Origin: Amycolatopsis methanolica 239
GTDB lineage: Bacteria; Actinomycetota; Actinomycetes; Mycobacteriales; Pseudonocardiaceae
Length of the DNA stretch: 64,000 bases
Direction of reading: 5' to 3'
Assembly (NCBI RefSeq): GCF_000739085.1
Contig: NZ_CP009110.1
Span: forward strand, 2,604,001 to 2,668,000
The translations under genes and the position numbers were made by a program. The notes beneath the pieces are model-generated. The model ran no database searches. It saw nothing but the letters and a program-made list of their open reading frames with translations, and was not told where the DNA came from. How positions within the stretch are numbered: the first letter of the stretch is position 1; each line of letters begins with the position of its first letter. Positions 26,791 through 35,312 of the stretch are shown one piece after another.

Positions 26791-27492
26791 TTGCGCATCC
26801 GTCGGGTGGTCACGACCAGGGCGGGTGGCGTTTCGGCGCCGCCGTACGACACGTTCAACCTCGGCGACCACGTCGGTGACGACCCGGGCGCGGTCGAGGC
26901 CAACCGCAAGCGGCTGGGCACCGAGCTCGGCGTGGAGCGGGTGGCCTGGATGGAGCAGGTGCACGGCCGCACGGTCACCGTCGTCGACGGCAGCGAGACC
27001 GCGCCCGCCGAGGCCACCGACGCGCTCGTGACGAAGACCCCCGGGCTGCCCGTCGCCGTGCTCGTCGCGGACTGCGTGCCGGTGCTGCTCGGCGACCCGG
27101 AGACCGGCGTGGTGGCCGCGGTGCACGCCGGCCGCGTCGGCGCCCGCGTCGGGGTGCTGCCCGCCGCGCTGGAGGCGATGGTCGAGGCGGGCGCCGAGAT
27201 GGGCCGCATCGAGGTGCTGCTCGGCCCGGCCATCTGCGGCGAGTGCTACGAGGTGCCCGCCGGGATGGCCGCCGACGTGGACAAGCACCTGCCCGGCAGC
27301 GCGACCCGCACCCGCGGCGGCAAGCCGGGGCTGGACCTGCGCGCCGGGCTGTGGCGCCAGCTCGCCGAGGCCGGCGTCGGCAAGGTCGGCGTCGACCCGC
27401 GCTGCACGGCCGAGGACCCGACCCTGTTCAGCTACCGGCGCGACGGCACCACCGGTCGAATCGCCGCGCTGACCTGGGCCGAGCCGGAATGA
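26791..27492 (+). CDS. pgeF: Purine nucleoside phosphorylase-like / laccase-domain protein
   Basis: YfiH/PgeF (DUF152) family, 233 aa. Members act as purine nucleoside phosphorylases or adenosine deaminases, and a role in removing misassembled muropeptides (peptidoglycan editing) is known in Gram-negatives. Metal ligands visible: His58 in EQVHGR, Cys95 in VADCVPVLL and His112 in AVHAGRVG. The start is TTG 26791 with GGAGG 9 bases upstream. It is followed by yggS with a 4-base overlap (ATGA), the usual actinobacterial order ftsZ-pgeF-yggS-sepF. Confidence 0.9.
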   Translation: MRIRRVVTTRAGGVSAPPYDTFNLGDHVGDDPGAVEANRKRLGTELGVERVAWMEQVHGRTVTVVDGSETAPAEATDALVTKTPGLPVAVLVADCVPVLLGDPETGVVAAVHAGRVGARVGVLPAALEAMVEAGAEMGRIEVLLGPAICGECYEVPAGMAADVDKHLPGSATRTRGGKPGLDLRAGLWRQLAEAGVGKVGVDPRCTAEDPTLFSYRRDGTTGRIAALTWAEPE

Positions 27493-28223
27493 GCGACGAG
27501 CAGCGCCGGGAGGAGATCGCCAAGGCGCTCGCAGCCGTGGAGGCGCGGGTCGCCGACGCGTGCGCGGCGGCCGGACGGCCGCGCGCCGAGGTGCGCCTGC
27601 TCGCCGTCACCAAGACCTTCCCCGCGACTGACGCGGCCCTGCTCGCCGACCTCGGCCAGACGGACCTCGGGGAGAACCGCGACCAGGAGGCCGGCCCCAA
27701 GGCGGCCGAGCTGCGGGCGCTGCGGCCGGACGCGCGGCCGCGCTGGCACATGATCGGGCGGCTGCAGCGCAACAAGGCGAGGTCGGTGGTGCGCTGGGCC
27801 GACGAGGTCCAGTCCGTCGACTCGGTCCGGCTCGCCGACGCGCTCGCCAAGGCGCTGCGCAGCGCGCGCGAGGCGGGGGAGCGGTCGGCTCCGCTGGACG
27901 TCCTGATCCAGGCCAGCCTCGACGACGATCCGTCACGAGGCGGCTGTCCGCTCCCTCACGTGGGTGAGCTGGCGGATCACATCGCCGGGCTGGACGGGCT
28001 GCGGCTGCGCGGGCTGATGGCGGTCGCGCCGCTGGGCGCGGACCCCGCCCCGGCCTTCGCGCGCCTGGCCGCGGCGGCCGCTGACCTCCGCCGGAGCCAC
28101 CCGGACGCGGTGGAGCTGTCCGCGGGGATGAGTGGTGATCTTGAACCCGCCATCGCGCACGGTTCGACATGTGTGCGTGTCGGAACCGCGTTGCTCGGCG
28201 CGCGCGGTCTAGCCTCGCCGTAG
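27489..28223 (+). CDS. yggS: Pyridoxal phosphate homeostasis protein YggS
   Basis: PLP-binding protein of the YggS/PROSC family that buffers vitamin B6 and amino acid pools, 244 aa with an alanine-racemase-like TIM barrel. Lys42 in LLAVTKTFP is the PLP lysine; the motifs GENRDQEAGPKA, WHMIGRLQRNKAR and ELSAGMSGDLEPAIAHGSTCVRVGTA follow the family. ATG 27489 overlaps pgeF by 4 bases. Confidence 0.95.
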   Translation: MSDEQRREEIAKALAAVEARVADACAAAGRPRAEVRLLAVTKTFPATDAALLADLGQTDLGENRDQEAGPKAAELRALRPDARPRWHMIGRLQRNKARSVVRWADEVQSVDSVRLADALAKALRSAREAGERSAPLDVLIQASLDDDPSRGGCPLPHVGELADHIAGLDGLRLRGLMAVAPLGADPAPAFARLAAAAADLRRSHPDAVELSAGMSGDLEPAIAHGSTCVRVGTALLGARGLASP

Positions 28224-28288
28224 CGAGATCACCCGGAAGTGAGCGATCGCGTCCGGGGAGTCAGGTGAGGGAGCGGCTAGGGAGAGGC

Positions 28289-28912
28289 ATGAGCGCGCTG
28301 CAGAAGCTGAAGGCCTACTTCGGCATGATCCCGGCCGACAGTGACGGTTACGACGGCTACGACTCCTACGAGGCCGCCGACCGGTATGGCGAGGACTACC
28401 GCCGCGACTACGCGGACGAAGCCTACGACGGCTTCGACGAGGAGCCGCCGCCGCGTGCCCGCCGACGGTACCGCGACGGTTCCGACTACGACGAGGAGGG
28501 CCCGCTCCGCGCGCGGCCGCGGTCGCCGGAGCCGTCCGTGCACGGCGCTCTCGCGGTCGAGCGGCAGCCGGAGCCGGTGGCGCGGCTGCGCCCGGTGCCG
28601 GAGCCGGCCAGGGCGTCGGCGCCGCGAGACGCGCTCGGGCGGATCACCACGCTGCACCCGACGAGTTACGTCGAGGCGCGGGGGATCGGCGAGGCCTACC
28701 GCGAGGGCATCCCGGTGATCATCAACCTGACTCAGATGGAGAACGCGGACGCCAAGCGCCTCGTGGACTTCGCGGCGGGGCTGGCGTTCGCGCTGCGCGG
28801 CTCGATGGACAAGATCACCAACAAGGTGTTCCTCCTCTCGCCGCCGGACGTGGAGGTGACCGCGGAGGAGCGCCGCCGGATCGCCGAGGGCGGGCTGTTC
28901 CTCCGTCACTGA
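28289..28912 (+). CDS. sepF: Cell division protein SepF
   Basis: SepF anchors FtsZ to the membrane and is essential in actinobacteria lacking ftsA. The 207 aa contain the N-terminal amphipathic helix MSALQKLKAYFGMIP, a Tyr/Asp-rich acidic linker (residues 16-80) and the C-terminal FtsZ-binding dimer domain (about 110-207, EGIPVIINLTQMENADAKRL). ATG 28289 was chosen for the GGGAGAGG upstream and the conserved start. It lies 65 bases after yggS. An inverted repeat CTGTTCCA / TGGAACAG follows at 28923-28948. Confidence 0.96.
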   Translation: MSALQKLKAYFGMIPADSDGYDGYDSYEAADRYGEDYRRDYADEAYDGFDEEPPPRARRRYRDGSDYDEEGPLRARPRSPEPSVHGALAVERQPEPVARLRPVPEPARASAPRDALGRITTLHPTSYVEARGIGEAYREGIPVIINLTQMENADAKRLVDFAAGLAFALRGSMDKITNKVFLLSPPDVEVTAEERRRIAEGGLFLRH

Positions 28913-28922
28913 GCGCGACCGC

Positions 28923-28948
28923 CTGTTCCAGGAAATGGGGTGGAACAG
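28923..28948. terminator. Inverted repeat after sepF
   Basis: Perfect 8-bp inverted repeat CTGTTCCA / TGGAACAG with a 10-base loop, 10 bases after the sepF stop. It could be a weak terminator or a binding site; the bases after it (to about 29030) are AT-richer than the rest and may hold the yggT promoter. Confidence 0.45.
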
Positions 28949-29084
28949 TGTGATGGCACAACTACAGATCGTAACAATTTAGGCCGAACGGGTGAAACCG
29001 TTGGCTAAATCACAGTTCGATTACGTGACCCGGGCAGACCGGGCGTTCCGGGTGCTCCCGGGGTCACGGCGATGTGGCAGAGTG

Positions 29085-29375
29085 GTGTTCGTGGATGCGG
29101 TCCGGCTAGTCCTCTACTACGTGCTGTTCGTCTTTTGGCTGCTGCTCACAGCGCGTGTCGTGGTGGAGCTCGTGCGTGCCTTCGCACGGGATTGGCGCCC
29201 CGCCGGCGGGGTTGCGGTGACGCTGGAGACCATCTACACAGTGACCGATCCTCCGGTCCGCGTGGTGCGGAGGATCATTCCGATGGTTCGCATTGGCGGC
29301 GTCGGACTGGACTTATCGATTATGGTGCTGCTGTTGGTTGTGTTCATACTGATGCAACTGGCGCTTCCTGGGTGA
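29085..29375 (+). CDS. YggT-family membrane protein
   Basis: Small integral membrane protein of 96 aa, YggT family, always close to sepF and divIVA in Gram-positives. Two membrane helices (about residues 7-26 and 70-92) flank the conserved loop TVTDPPVRVVRRIIP. GTGs at 29082, 29085 and 29091 are all possible starts; the homologous part begins near DAVRLVLYYVLF, and upstream in-frame codons are not conserved in character. A role in envelope or division is inferred from linkage only. Confidence 0.88.
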   Translation: MFVDAVRLVLYYVLFVFWLLLTARVVVELVRAFARDWRPAGGVAVTLETIYTVTDPPVRVVRRIIPMVRIGGVGLDLSIMVLLLVVFILMQLALPG

Positions 29376-29428
29376 CTTCGGGGGAACCCAGGTGTCGGAG
29401 CAGGCCATGGAGTGCGTGAGGTGATCTG

Positions 29429-30259
29429 ATGTCGTTGACCCCCGCTGACGTGCATAACGTTGCGTTCAGCAAGCCACCCATCGGCAAGCGGGGCTACAAC
29501 GAGGACGAGGTGGACGCGTTCCTCGACCTGGTGGAGACCGAGCTCGCGCGGCTCATCGAGGACAACAACGAGCTGCGCCAGCAGGTCGAGCAGCTCGACG
29601 CCGAGCTCGAAGGCACCCGTGCCGACCTCGAAGCCGCCCGCGCAGGCGCTGGCCCGCAGGAGCGCCGGCTGGCGCCCGTGCCGCCGCCCTCGGCCGCCGA
29701 GCAGACCCAGGCCCACCCGATGTCGGACGGCGGCGAGCCGAACGTGCAGGCGGCGAAGGTCCTCGGCCTGGCCCAGGAGATGGCCGACCGGCTGACCGCC
29801 GAGGCCAAGACCGAGTCCGATGGCATGCTCGCCGAGGCTCGCGCGAAGTCCGAGCAACTGCTCTCCGACGCCCGCACCAAGGCCGACTCGATGGTCAACG
29901 AGGCGCGCACGCGAGCGGAGAACATGCTCAACGACGCCCGCACCCGTGCCGAGACGCTGGAGCGCCAGGCGCGCGACAAGGCGACGACCATGGAGCGCGA
30001 GGCTCAGCGCAAGTACACCGAGACCATGAACACGATGAACAGCGAGAAGACCGCGCTGGGCAAGAAGATCGAGGAACTGCGCACCATCGAGCGGGAGTAC
30101 CGCACCCGGCTGCGCGGGTTCCTGGAGTCCCAGCTGCGCGAACTCGACGACCGCGGCTCGGCCGCACCCGCATCGGCATCCGCGAACTCGGGACAGGCCG
30201 GCGCCGGATCGAGCAGCGGCCAGGGCTACTCGTTCGGTCCGCGGGCCGAGGCGGGCTGA
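29429..30259 (+). CDS. divIVA: Polar growth protein DivIVA (Wag31)
   Basis: Coiled-coil protein that marks cell poles and directs apical wall synthesis, 276 aa. The N-terminal membrane-binding domain is intact ([20 protein letters not shown]), followed by a first coil (about residues 30-70), a Pro/Gln linker (72-100) and a long second coil (105-245) with many Ala-Arg-Thr heptads such as [20 protein letters not shown]. The tail is Ser/Gly-rich. ATG 29429 is preceded by GAGGTGA. Confidence 0.96.
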   Translation: MSLTPADVHNVAFSKPPIGKRGYNEDEVDAFLDLVETELARLIEDNNELRQQVEQLDAELEGTRADLEAARAGAGPQERRLAPVPPPSAAEQTQAHPMSDGGEPNVQAAKVLGLAQEMADRLTAEAKTESDGMLAEARAKSEQLLSDARTKADSMVNEARTRAENMLNDARTRAETLERQARDKATTMEREAQRKYTETMNTMNSEKTALGKKIEELRTIEREYRTRLRGFLESQLRELDDRGSAAPASASANSGQAGAGSSSGQGYSFGPRAEAG

Positions 30260-30270
30260 GCTTCCCGGTG

Positions 30271-30307
30271 ACGGTTCCGGCACTCCGCGTTGGAGGGTCG
30301 GAACCGT
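30271..30307. terminator. Terminator hairpin after divIVA
   Basis: Perfect 9-bp stem ACGGTTCCG / CGGAACCGT with an inner CTCC/GGAG helix in the loop, 11 bases after the divIVA stop. Confidence 0.7.
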
Positions 30308-30336
30308 TCCGGGCGTGGTTCGTGTTGTAATTCAGC

Positions 30337-30945
30337 GTGCTCTTCATCGTTCTGGTCCTGGTTCTGGCCGCGCTGGGGTTGCTGATCACGGCCCTGATCA
30401 CGGCGAACTCGCTGTGGGCGTGGATCTCGATCGGCCTGTCGGTCGCCGCCGGGCTGCTGCTGGTGGTCGACTTCGTGCGGCGCCGGGTGGCCCGCCGCCG
30501 CGCGTCCGCGGTGGCGGAGCAGGGCGAGGAGCCCGCCGTCGCCGCGTCGACGGACGACGACGAGCCGTCGACGCCGGAAGCCACGGCGGTGGAGAAGCCG
30601 GCGGACGAGCCTGCCCCGGAGACCGCGGCCGCGGAGGTCGAGGACGCGCCGGTGGACCAGACGGCGCTGATCCCCACGGCCGGTGAGCTCGTCGGCACGG
30701 CCGAGGAGGGCGAGCCGGGCGAGGAGTCCACGGACCCGGCGGACGCGGAGATCGTGGACGAGCTGGACGTCGAGGTCGTGGTCGTGGACGAGCACCCGCG
30801 CTACCACCTGACCGACTGCGGCTGGCTGGCCGACCGCGACACCATCCCGATCTCCGTGAAGGAAGCCCGGGACCTCGGTTTCACGCCGTGCGCGCGCTGC
30901 ACCCCGGACGCCCACCTGGCCGAGGCGCACCGGGCGAAGGCCTGA
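30337..30945 (+). CDS. Membrane protein with Ada-like Cys cluster
   Basis: Protein of 202 aa. Two membrane helices (about residues 1-20 and 25-46) and a short basic stretch precede a long acidic, low-complexity linker (about 58-150, many Glu/Ala/Asp/Val) and a small C-terminal domain. That domain reads YHLTDCGWL, then IPISVKEARDLGFTPCARC; Cys161, Cys185 and Cys188 with nearby His resemble the zinc-binding fold of Ada N-terminal domains. The start is GTG 30337 without a ribosome binding site; TGTAAT just upstream suggests a leaderless transcript. Function unknown. Confidence 0.8.
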   Translation: MLFIVLVLVLAALGLLITALITANSLWAWISIGLSVAAGLLLVVDFVRRRVARRRASAVAEQGEEPAVAASTDDDEPSTPEATAVEKPADEPAPETAAAEVEDAPVDQTALIPTAGELVGTAEEGEPGEESTDPADAEIVDELDVEVVVVDEHPRYHLTDCGWLADRDTIPISVKEARDLGFTPCARCTPDAHLAEAHRAKA

Positions 30946-31084
30946 GTCGCCGCCTGGCTGTGCGGCCGGGCGTTCTGACCGTGGCGGGCTGGACGCTCTT
31001 TCGCGCCGTGTGCGTAGGCCTCTGAGGCGTACCAAGACAAGGTGAGTCGTCGCGCGGATGTGGGCGTGCCCGGCAGCCGGACGG

Positions 31085-31842
31085 TCACTCCGTGGCCCGG
31101 ATGCCCAGCCGGTCGGCGAGGACGTCCGCACCGCTGTCGGTGAGCCTGAGCGCCCGGTGCCCGGGCCGGCGCCTCGTGACCCACCCCTGCTCCAGGAACC
31201 GCTCGGCGAGCGCCGCGCCCAGGGCGCCTGCCAGGTGGTGCCGCTGTCCGGACCAGTCCAGGCAGAACTTCAGCATCGGCCGCCGCCCGCGGGCCGCCTC
31301 GACGGCCGTCACGTCCAGTCCGAGCGGCCCCAGCACGTCCGGCGCCGCGGGGCCGATCGCGTACGGGTGCTCGGCCAGCGGCTGCGACAGCCGGTCGTCC
31401 GGGCGCCGCCCGGTGCCGTCGACACCGTCCGTCGTGACCAGCGCCCCGCGCTCCACGAGCGCCGCCGTCACCTGCACACCCAGCCGGCCGGCGAGGTGGT
31501 CGTAGCAGGTCCGGGCGAACCGAAGCGCCTGCGCCCGCGTCCCCGCCCGGAGCGAGGTGACCGGCTGGGCGGGGAGTGCCGGGCGAGCGTCTCCATGATC
31601 TCCACGGCGTCCGGCCGCAACCGGTAGAAGCGGTGCCGCCCGGATCGTTCCGCCTCGACCAGCCCGGCCTCCCGCAGCTTGGCCAGATGCGCGCTGACGC
31701 CCGGCGCGGACACCCCGGCTTCCCCGGCCAGTACGGACGCCGCGAGCGCCCGGCCGTCGGCGAGCGCGGTGAGCACCCGGACCCGGGCCGGATCCGCGAA
31801 GAGCGCCGCGGTGCGCGCGATGTCGACGTCGCCTCCGCTCAT
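31085..31842 (-). pseudogene. ArsR-type regulator, frameshifted
   Basis: Winged-helix repressor gene in two frames. From ATG 31842 the first frame encodes the HTH (LFADPARVRVLTALADG, VSAPGVSAHLAKLREAGLV), then loses sense after ETLARHSPP. One base back, near 31566-31574 in a GGGCGGGG run, the second frame continues with FARTCYDHLAG and LKFCLDWSGQRHHLAGALGA to the end. The intact gene at 40155-40853 has exactly the same number of residues between the two halves, so restoring one base would give about 252 aa. It is a recent pseudogene, a programmed shift (less likely) or a sequencing error. Confidence 0.8.
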
Positions 31843-32142
31843 GCCTCCATCATGCCCCGCGGACACTTCCGGCGTCACCGAAGCGTCCGCTCCTTGATCG
31901 TCGCTTGTGGACAGCGCTGTCCGGTGAGTCAATCTCGTGGTGCACGGGAAGACGATTAGTACTTGTCTGTCGGAAACTCGTCGGTTCAAGGTCCACTGTG
32001 GATTGCTCTCAGGGGCTTGCGGGTGGCCCGGCGGACTTGCAGACTTGAGTGAGCGGGACTTCCCGGAGGTCTGGTTCCGTTCCATTCGGGGGCGATTCTT
32101 CTTTTTGTCGCAACTGGAAATCCGGACAAACAGGGTGATTCC
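31843..32142. other. Divergent intergenic region
   Basis: About 300 bases between the broken ArsR gene and the methyltransferase. It is AT-richer than its flanks, especially 32080-32140 (a T-rich run CTTCTTTTTG). AGGGTGA before the ATG at 32143 is the only clear signal; no palindromic operator was recognised. Confidence 0.6.
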
Positions 32143-32982
32143 ATGGCGCTCACCGGTTTGCAACGAGCGGTCCGTCACGCCATCAGCCGGCGCGACGAGC
32201 AGGCCGCCGCCCAGTACGCCGACCCCGACCTCGTGCGCGGCTACGCCGAGGCGTACGAGTCGGGGCGCGCCACCCGGTACTTCCAGTCGCGGCTGCATGC
32301 CGTGGACGAGGCGCTGCGCCCGGTGTCCGGTGCGCTGCTCGACGTCGGGTGCGGGCCGGGCATGCTGGTGCGCCACCTGCTCGACACCAGGCTGGGCGAC
32401 TTCCGCATCACCGCGTGCGACCGGTCGGCCGCGATGATCGAGGCCGTGGCCGACCGCGCGGGGACCAGCGACGTCGGGCTCTTCGTGGCCCGCATCGAGG
32501 ACATGCCGTTCCCGGACGCCAGTTTCGACGTGGTCGTGGCCATGGGCGTGCTGGAATACGCCCGCGCCCGCCAGGGCGTGCGCGAGCTGGCCCGGGTCGT
32601 GCGGCCGGGCGGGCTGGCCGTGGTGAGCATGCTCAACCCGGTGAGCCCCTACCGGCTCGTCGAATGGTGCCTGTACTGGCCGTTCCTGCGCCTGCTCGCG
32701 CAGGTGGAGCGCCTGGCGGGGGTTCCGCCGGGGCGGCGGCACACCGTGCCCAAGAGCGGCATCCGGGCGGTTCCGGCGCCCTGGCTGCGCCGCATGCTCC
32801 GCGGCGCCGGGTTCGAACCGGCCGACCTGCTGTACTACGACGTGACGCCGTTCGTGCCGCCGCTGGACAAGGTGATCCGCGAGCGGCGGCAGGGCTGGCG
32901 GGACCACATCGACCGGACGGTCAGCCGCGGGCGCGGGCGGTGGCTGGGCACCGGATACCTGATGACCGCCCGGCCGGGCTAG
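32143..32982 (+). CDS. Class I SAM-dependent methyltransferase
   Basis: Methyltransferase of 279 aa with a Rossmann-like SAM domain: motif I LLDVGCGPGMLVRHLL (about residues 65-80), acidic residue in ITACDRS, motif IV FDVVVAMGVLEYARA and a post-motif VVRPGGLAVVSM. The C-terminal part (residues 190-279) is Arg-rich and may bind the acceptor, which cannot be named. The stop shares CTAG with the convergent SDR gene. It lies in the accessory block between divIVA and ileS. Confidence 0.88.
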   Translation: MALTGLQRAVRHAISRRDEQAAAQYADPDLVRGYAEAYESGRATRYFQSRLHAVDEALRPVSGALLDVGCGPGMLVRHLLDTRLGDFRITACDRSAAMIEAVADRAGTSDVGLFVARIEDMPFPDASFDVVVAMGVLEYARARQGVRELARVVRPGGLAVVSMLNPVSPYRLVEWCLYWPFLRLLAQVERLAGVPPGRRHTVPKSGIRAVPAPWLRRMLRGAGFEPADLLYYDVTPFVPPLDKVIRERRQGWRDHIDRTVSRGRGRWLGTGYLMTARPG

Positions 32983-33590
32983 CGTCGCGTCCGCATCGCG
33001 AGCCTGACCGGGCACGCCTGGCGGGGGAGCGCGACGAGCAGCCGCACCGCGGCGGCGAGGTCGTCGGGCCCGCCCGCGGACCCGGACGCGTCGTCCCACC
33101 CCAGATCGAGCGCGGACACCCGCACCCCGCGCGGCCCTTCCTCCTCCCGTAGCATGTCGGTCACCACCGACAACGCGGCCTTGCTCGCGGCGTAGGCGCC
33201 TCGCTCACCGGGCGAATCCGCGACACCGGGCGAGTTCACGACGATCACCAGCCCACCCGCGGCGCGGAGGGCGGGCAGCGTGCGTGCGGTGAACCACGCG
33301 ACGTCGAACACGTTCGCCTCGAACAGTTCGCGCCACGTGTCCACCGGCGTCTCGGCGAGCGGTCCGGCGGCGCACTCGTCGATGCAGTGCACCAGGACGC
33401 CGATTCGCGCCGGGCCCGGGCCCTCGTCCGGCCACGGTTTCGCCGGCGGGCAGGCCGCCGCCAGGCCTGCGGCGCTCCGACCGCCCGCCTCGGCGACCCA
33501 GACCTCGTGGGTGTCGGCCAGCGCCCGGACGACCGCGGCGACGAGCGGTCCGGACTCACCGGCGACGACGGCGACGGGATCGGATTCCAT
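32979..33590 (-). CDS. SDR-family oxidoreductase
   Basis: Short-chain dehydrogenase/reductase of 203 aa. The catalytic YxxxK is present (GAYAASKAALSVVTDML), with a Ser in VIVVNSPGV upstream and the NVFDVAWFTARTLPAL helix. The N-terminal cofactor loop is degenerate: AVVAGESGPLVAAVVRAL lacks the full TGxxxGxG, and the protein is short for the family (about 240-250 aa). It may be a divergent or weakly active enzyme. ATG 33590 with GGAGGTGG upstream was chosen over longer open-frame starts. It is divergent from the MFS gene. Confidence 0.82.
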   Translation of the reverse strand: MESDPVAVVAGESGPLVAAVVRALADTHEVWVAEAGGRSAAGLAAACPPAKPWPDEGPGPARIGVLVHCIDECAAGPLAETPVDTWRELFEANVFDVAWFTARTLPALRAAGGLVIVVNSPGVADSPGERGAYAASKAALSVVTDMLREEEGPRGVRVSALDLGWDDASGSAGGPDDLAAAVRLLVALPRQACPVRLAMRTRR

Positions 33591-33717
33591 CGCTGCCACC
33601 TCCACGGCACGCGAGAATGCTCGACCGTTCCCCCGATCGTAGTTCCGTGACGCCCGAAATGCGCGGCGCCGCAACACTTCCACGCCGGTGAAAGCGAATC
33701 CGCGGTCTCCTGGGGCC

Positions 33718-35196
33718 ATGCCCGACAAGCGATCGACCGTGTTGTTCACCCAGTGCGCCGGGATGTTCCTGGTCCAGCTCGACGTCACGGTGGTGGACGT
33801 CGAGCTGCCGAGCATCGGCGCCGGCTTCCACGCCGATGTCCCCGCGTTGCAGTGGATCGTCGACGGCTACACCGTCGTGCTCGCAGCGCTGCTGCTGACC
33901 GGCGGGGCGCTCGGTGACGTGATCGGCCACCGCCGGGTCGTGCTCGCCGGCCTGGGGATCTTCGGGCTCGCCTCCGCCGGGTGCGCATTGGCGTCGGGCG
34001 CCACGGCCCTGGTCGCCGCCCGCGTCGCGCAGGGGGCCGGGGCCGCGCTGCTGTTCCCCGGGACCCTGGCGGTGATCACCCGCACCTTTCCCGGCCGCCG
34101 GGAACAGGCCAGGGCGCTCGGCGTCTGGGCCGGAGTGTCCGCGCTGGCCCTCGCCGCGGGCCCGCTGCTGGGCGGACTGCTCGTCACGGCCACCGGGTGG
34201 CGCGCGCTGTTCTGGATCAACGTGCCGCTGACCGCCCTCGCTCCCGCCGGCACCCTGCTCGTGCCCGCGGACCCGCCCGCCCGCGGCCGGGTGGGCGTCA
34301 AGGGAGCCCTGACCGGCGCCACCGCCCTCGGCGCCCTGGTCTACGCGGTCATCCAGTCCAGTGTCCCGGCCCTCGTGCTCGGCGTCGCCGGCGCGGTGGC
34401 GTTCCTGGTCGCCGAACGCACCGGCCGGGCGCCGATGCTGCCGCTCGAACTGCTGCGCTCGCGCACCGTCGCGGCGGCCAACGTCGTCGCAGGCGCGATG
34501 AACTTCGCAGGCCTCGGCGCGATCCTGCTCGCCACCCTCTACCTGCAGGGCGTCCGCCACGCCACCCCGCTGACCGCCGCGCTGGCGATGCTGCCCGGGT
34601 TCCTGCCGCTGCCGCGGCTGGCCCCGGTCGCCGGTCGGCTCACCGCGCGCCTCGGCCCGCGCCCGGTGATGATCGCCGGGCTGCTCACCGGCGCGACCGG
34701 CCTGCTCGGCCTGCTGCGGATCACCGCGGACAGCACCGTGGCCGGTGCGTTCCTGCCCGCGGTCGCCCTGCTCGGCGTGGGGCTGGGCCTGCTGACCACG
34801 GCCGTCGTCGCCGCGGCGGTCGGCGGCGTCCCGGCGGGCAAGGGGGGCGTGGCCGGCGGTGTCAACAACACCGCGCGGCAGGCCTGCGGCGCGCTCGGGA
34901 TCGCCGCGTTCGGGGCCATCGCGGGCAGCCCGGCCCACCCGGCCGCGTTCGTGCACGGGCTGCACGCCGCTGGTCTCCTGGGCGCCGGAATGTGGCTGCC
35001 CGCCGCCGTGCTCACCGCCGCCGCGGTCGGCCGACCCTGCGCGAAACCAGGTTGCGGGAGGCGGCTAACCTGGAAGGACACGGCGTGGATCCGGCCATCA
35101 CCGGGGAGCCTCCGGAAGAACGGGACCAGGTGGTCCTCAGTAGAACCGGACGGGTGCGGCCCGTCACAGCCGTCAACGAAGGGGCCCGCTCGGTGA
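33718..35196 (+). CDS. MFS efflux transporter (DHA2/EmrB-QacA type)
   Basis: Major facilitator permease with about 14 membrane helices, 492 aa as read. The N-terminal motif [18 protein letters not shown] and motif A-like [11 protein letters not shown] place it in the 14-helix drug efflux group. ATG 33718 ([10 protein letters not shown]) is preferred over GTG 33688. The last helix ends near [12 protein letters not shown]; the following 50 or so codons (from about 35040) have no membrane or family character and run through the ileS promoter and T-box. The normal stop therefore seems lost, and the tail is probably not selected. Confidence 0.85.
   Translation: MPDKRSTVLFTQCAGMFLVQLDVTVVDVELPSIGAGFHADVPALQWIVDGYTVVLAALLLTGGALGDVIGHRRVVLAGLGIFGLASAGCALASGATALVAARVAQGAGAALLFPGTLAVITRTFPGRREQARALGVWAGVSALALAAGPLLGGLLVTATGWRALFWINVPLTALAPAGTLLVPADPPARGRVGVKGALTGATALGALVYAVIQSSVPALVLGVAGAVAFLVAERTGRAPMLPLELLRSRTVAAANVVAGAMNFAGLGAILLATLYLQGVRHATPLTAALAMLPGFLPLPRLAPVAGRLTARLGPRPVMIAGLLTGATGLLGLLRITADSTVAGAFLPAVALLGVGLGLLTTAVVAAAVGGVPAGKGGVAGGVNNTARQACGALGIAAFGAIAGSPAHPAAFVHGLHAAGLLGAGMWLPAAVLTAAAVGRPCAKPGCGRRLTWKDTAWIRPSPGSLRKNGTRWSSVEPDGCGPSQPSTKGPAR
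35066..35071 (+). promoter_or_regulatory. Candidate -10 of the ileS leader
   Basis: TAACCT about 5-10 bases before the expected start of the T-box RNA, inside the 3' end of the MFS reading frame. No convincing -35 is visible. Confidence 0.45.
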
Positions 35197-35312
35197 GCGG
35201 GCAAACGGGGTGGTACCGCGGAAGCGGCGCTCAGGTGGCGCCTTTTCGTCCCCGTGCTGGATCCCCAGCGGATCCGCCACGAGAGCGACGAGCACCCGCG
35301 AGGAGCGCACCG
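35076..35312 (+). promoter_or_regulatory. T-box riboswitch of ileS (ultrashort stem I)
   Basis: Actinobacterial ileS T-box leader that senses uncharged tRNA-Ile. A short stem I carries the candidate specifier ATC in GGCCATCACCGG (about 35092-35104), followed by GAGCCTCCGGAAGAAC. Stem III is GCCCGCT / AGCGGGC (35184-35190, 35196-35202). The T-box bulge sequence GGGTGGTACCGCGG ends at 35221; its TGGT pairs with the ACCA end of uncharged tRNA. A distal CGTCCCC can pair with the T-box strand. The absence of a terminator and the nearby GAGGAG (35300-35305) suggest translational control, as known for mycobacterial ileS. Confidence 0.92.

Noticed and set aside
28955-28984. Nine-codon ORF upstream of yggT (ATG to TAG)
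   Set aside because: Too short and without a ribosome binding site or conserved meaning; chance in an AT-richer leader.
31468-33099. 543-codon minus-strand frame containing the ArsR HTH
   Set aside because: Only the part from 31842 down is ArsR; the upstream part is antisense to the methyltransferase.
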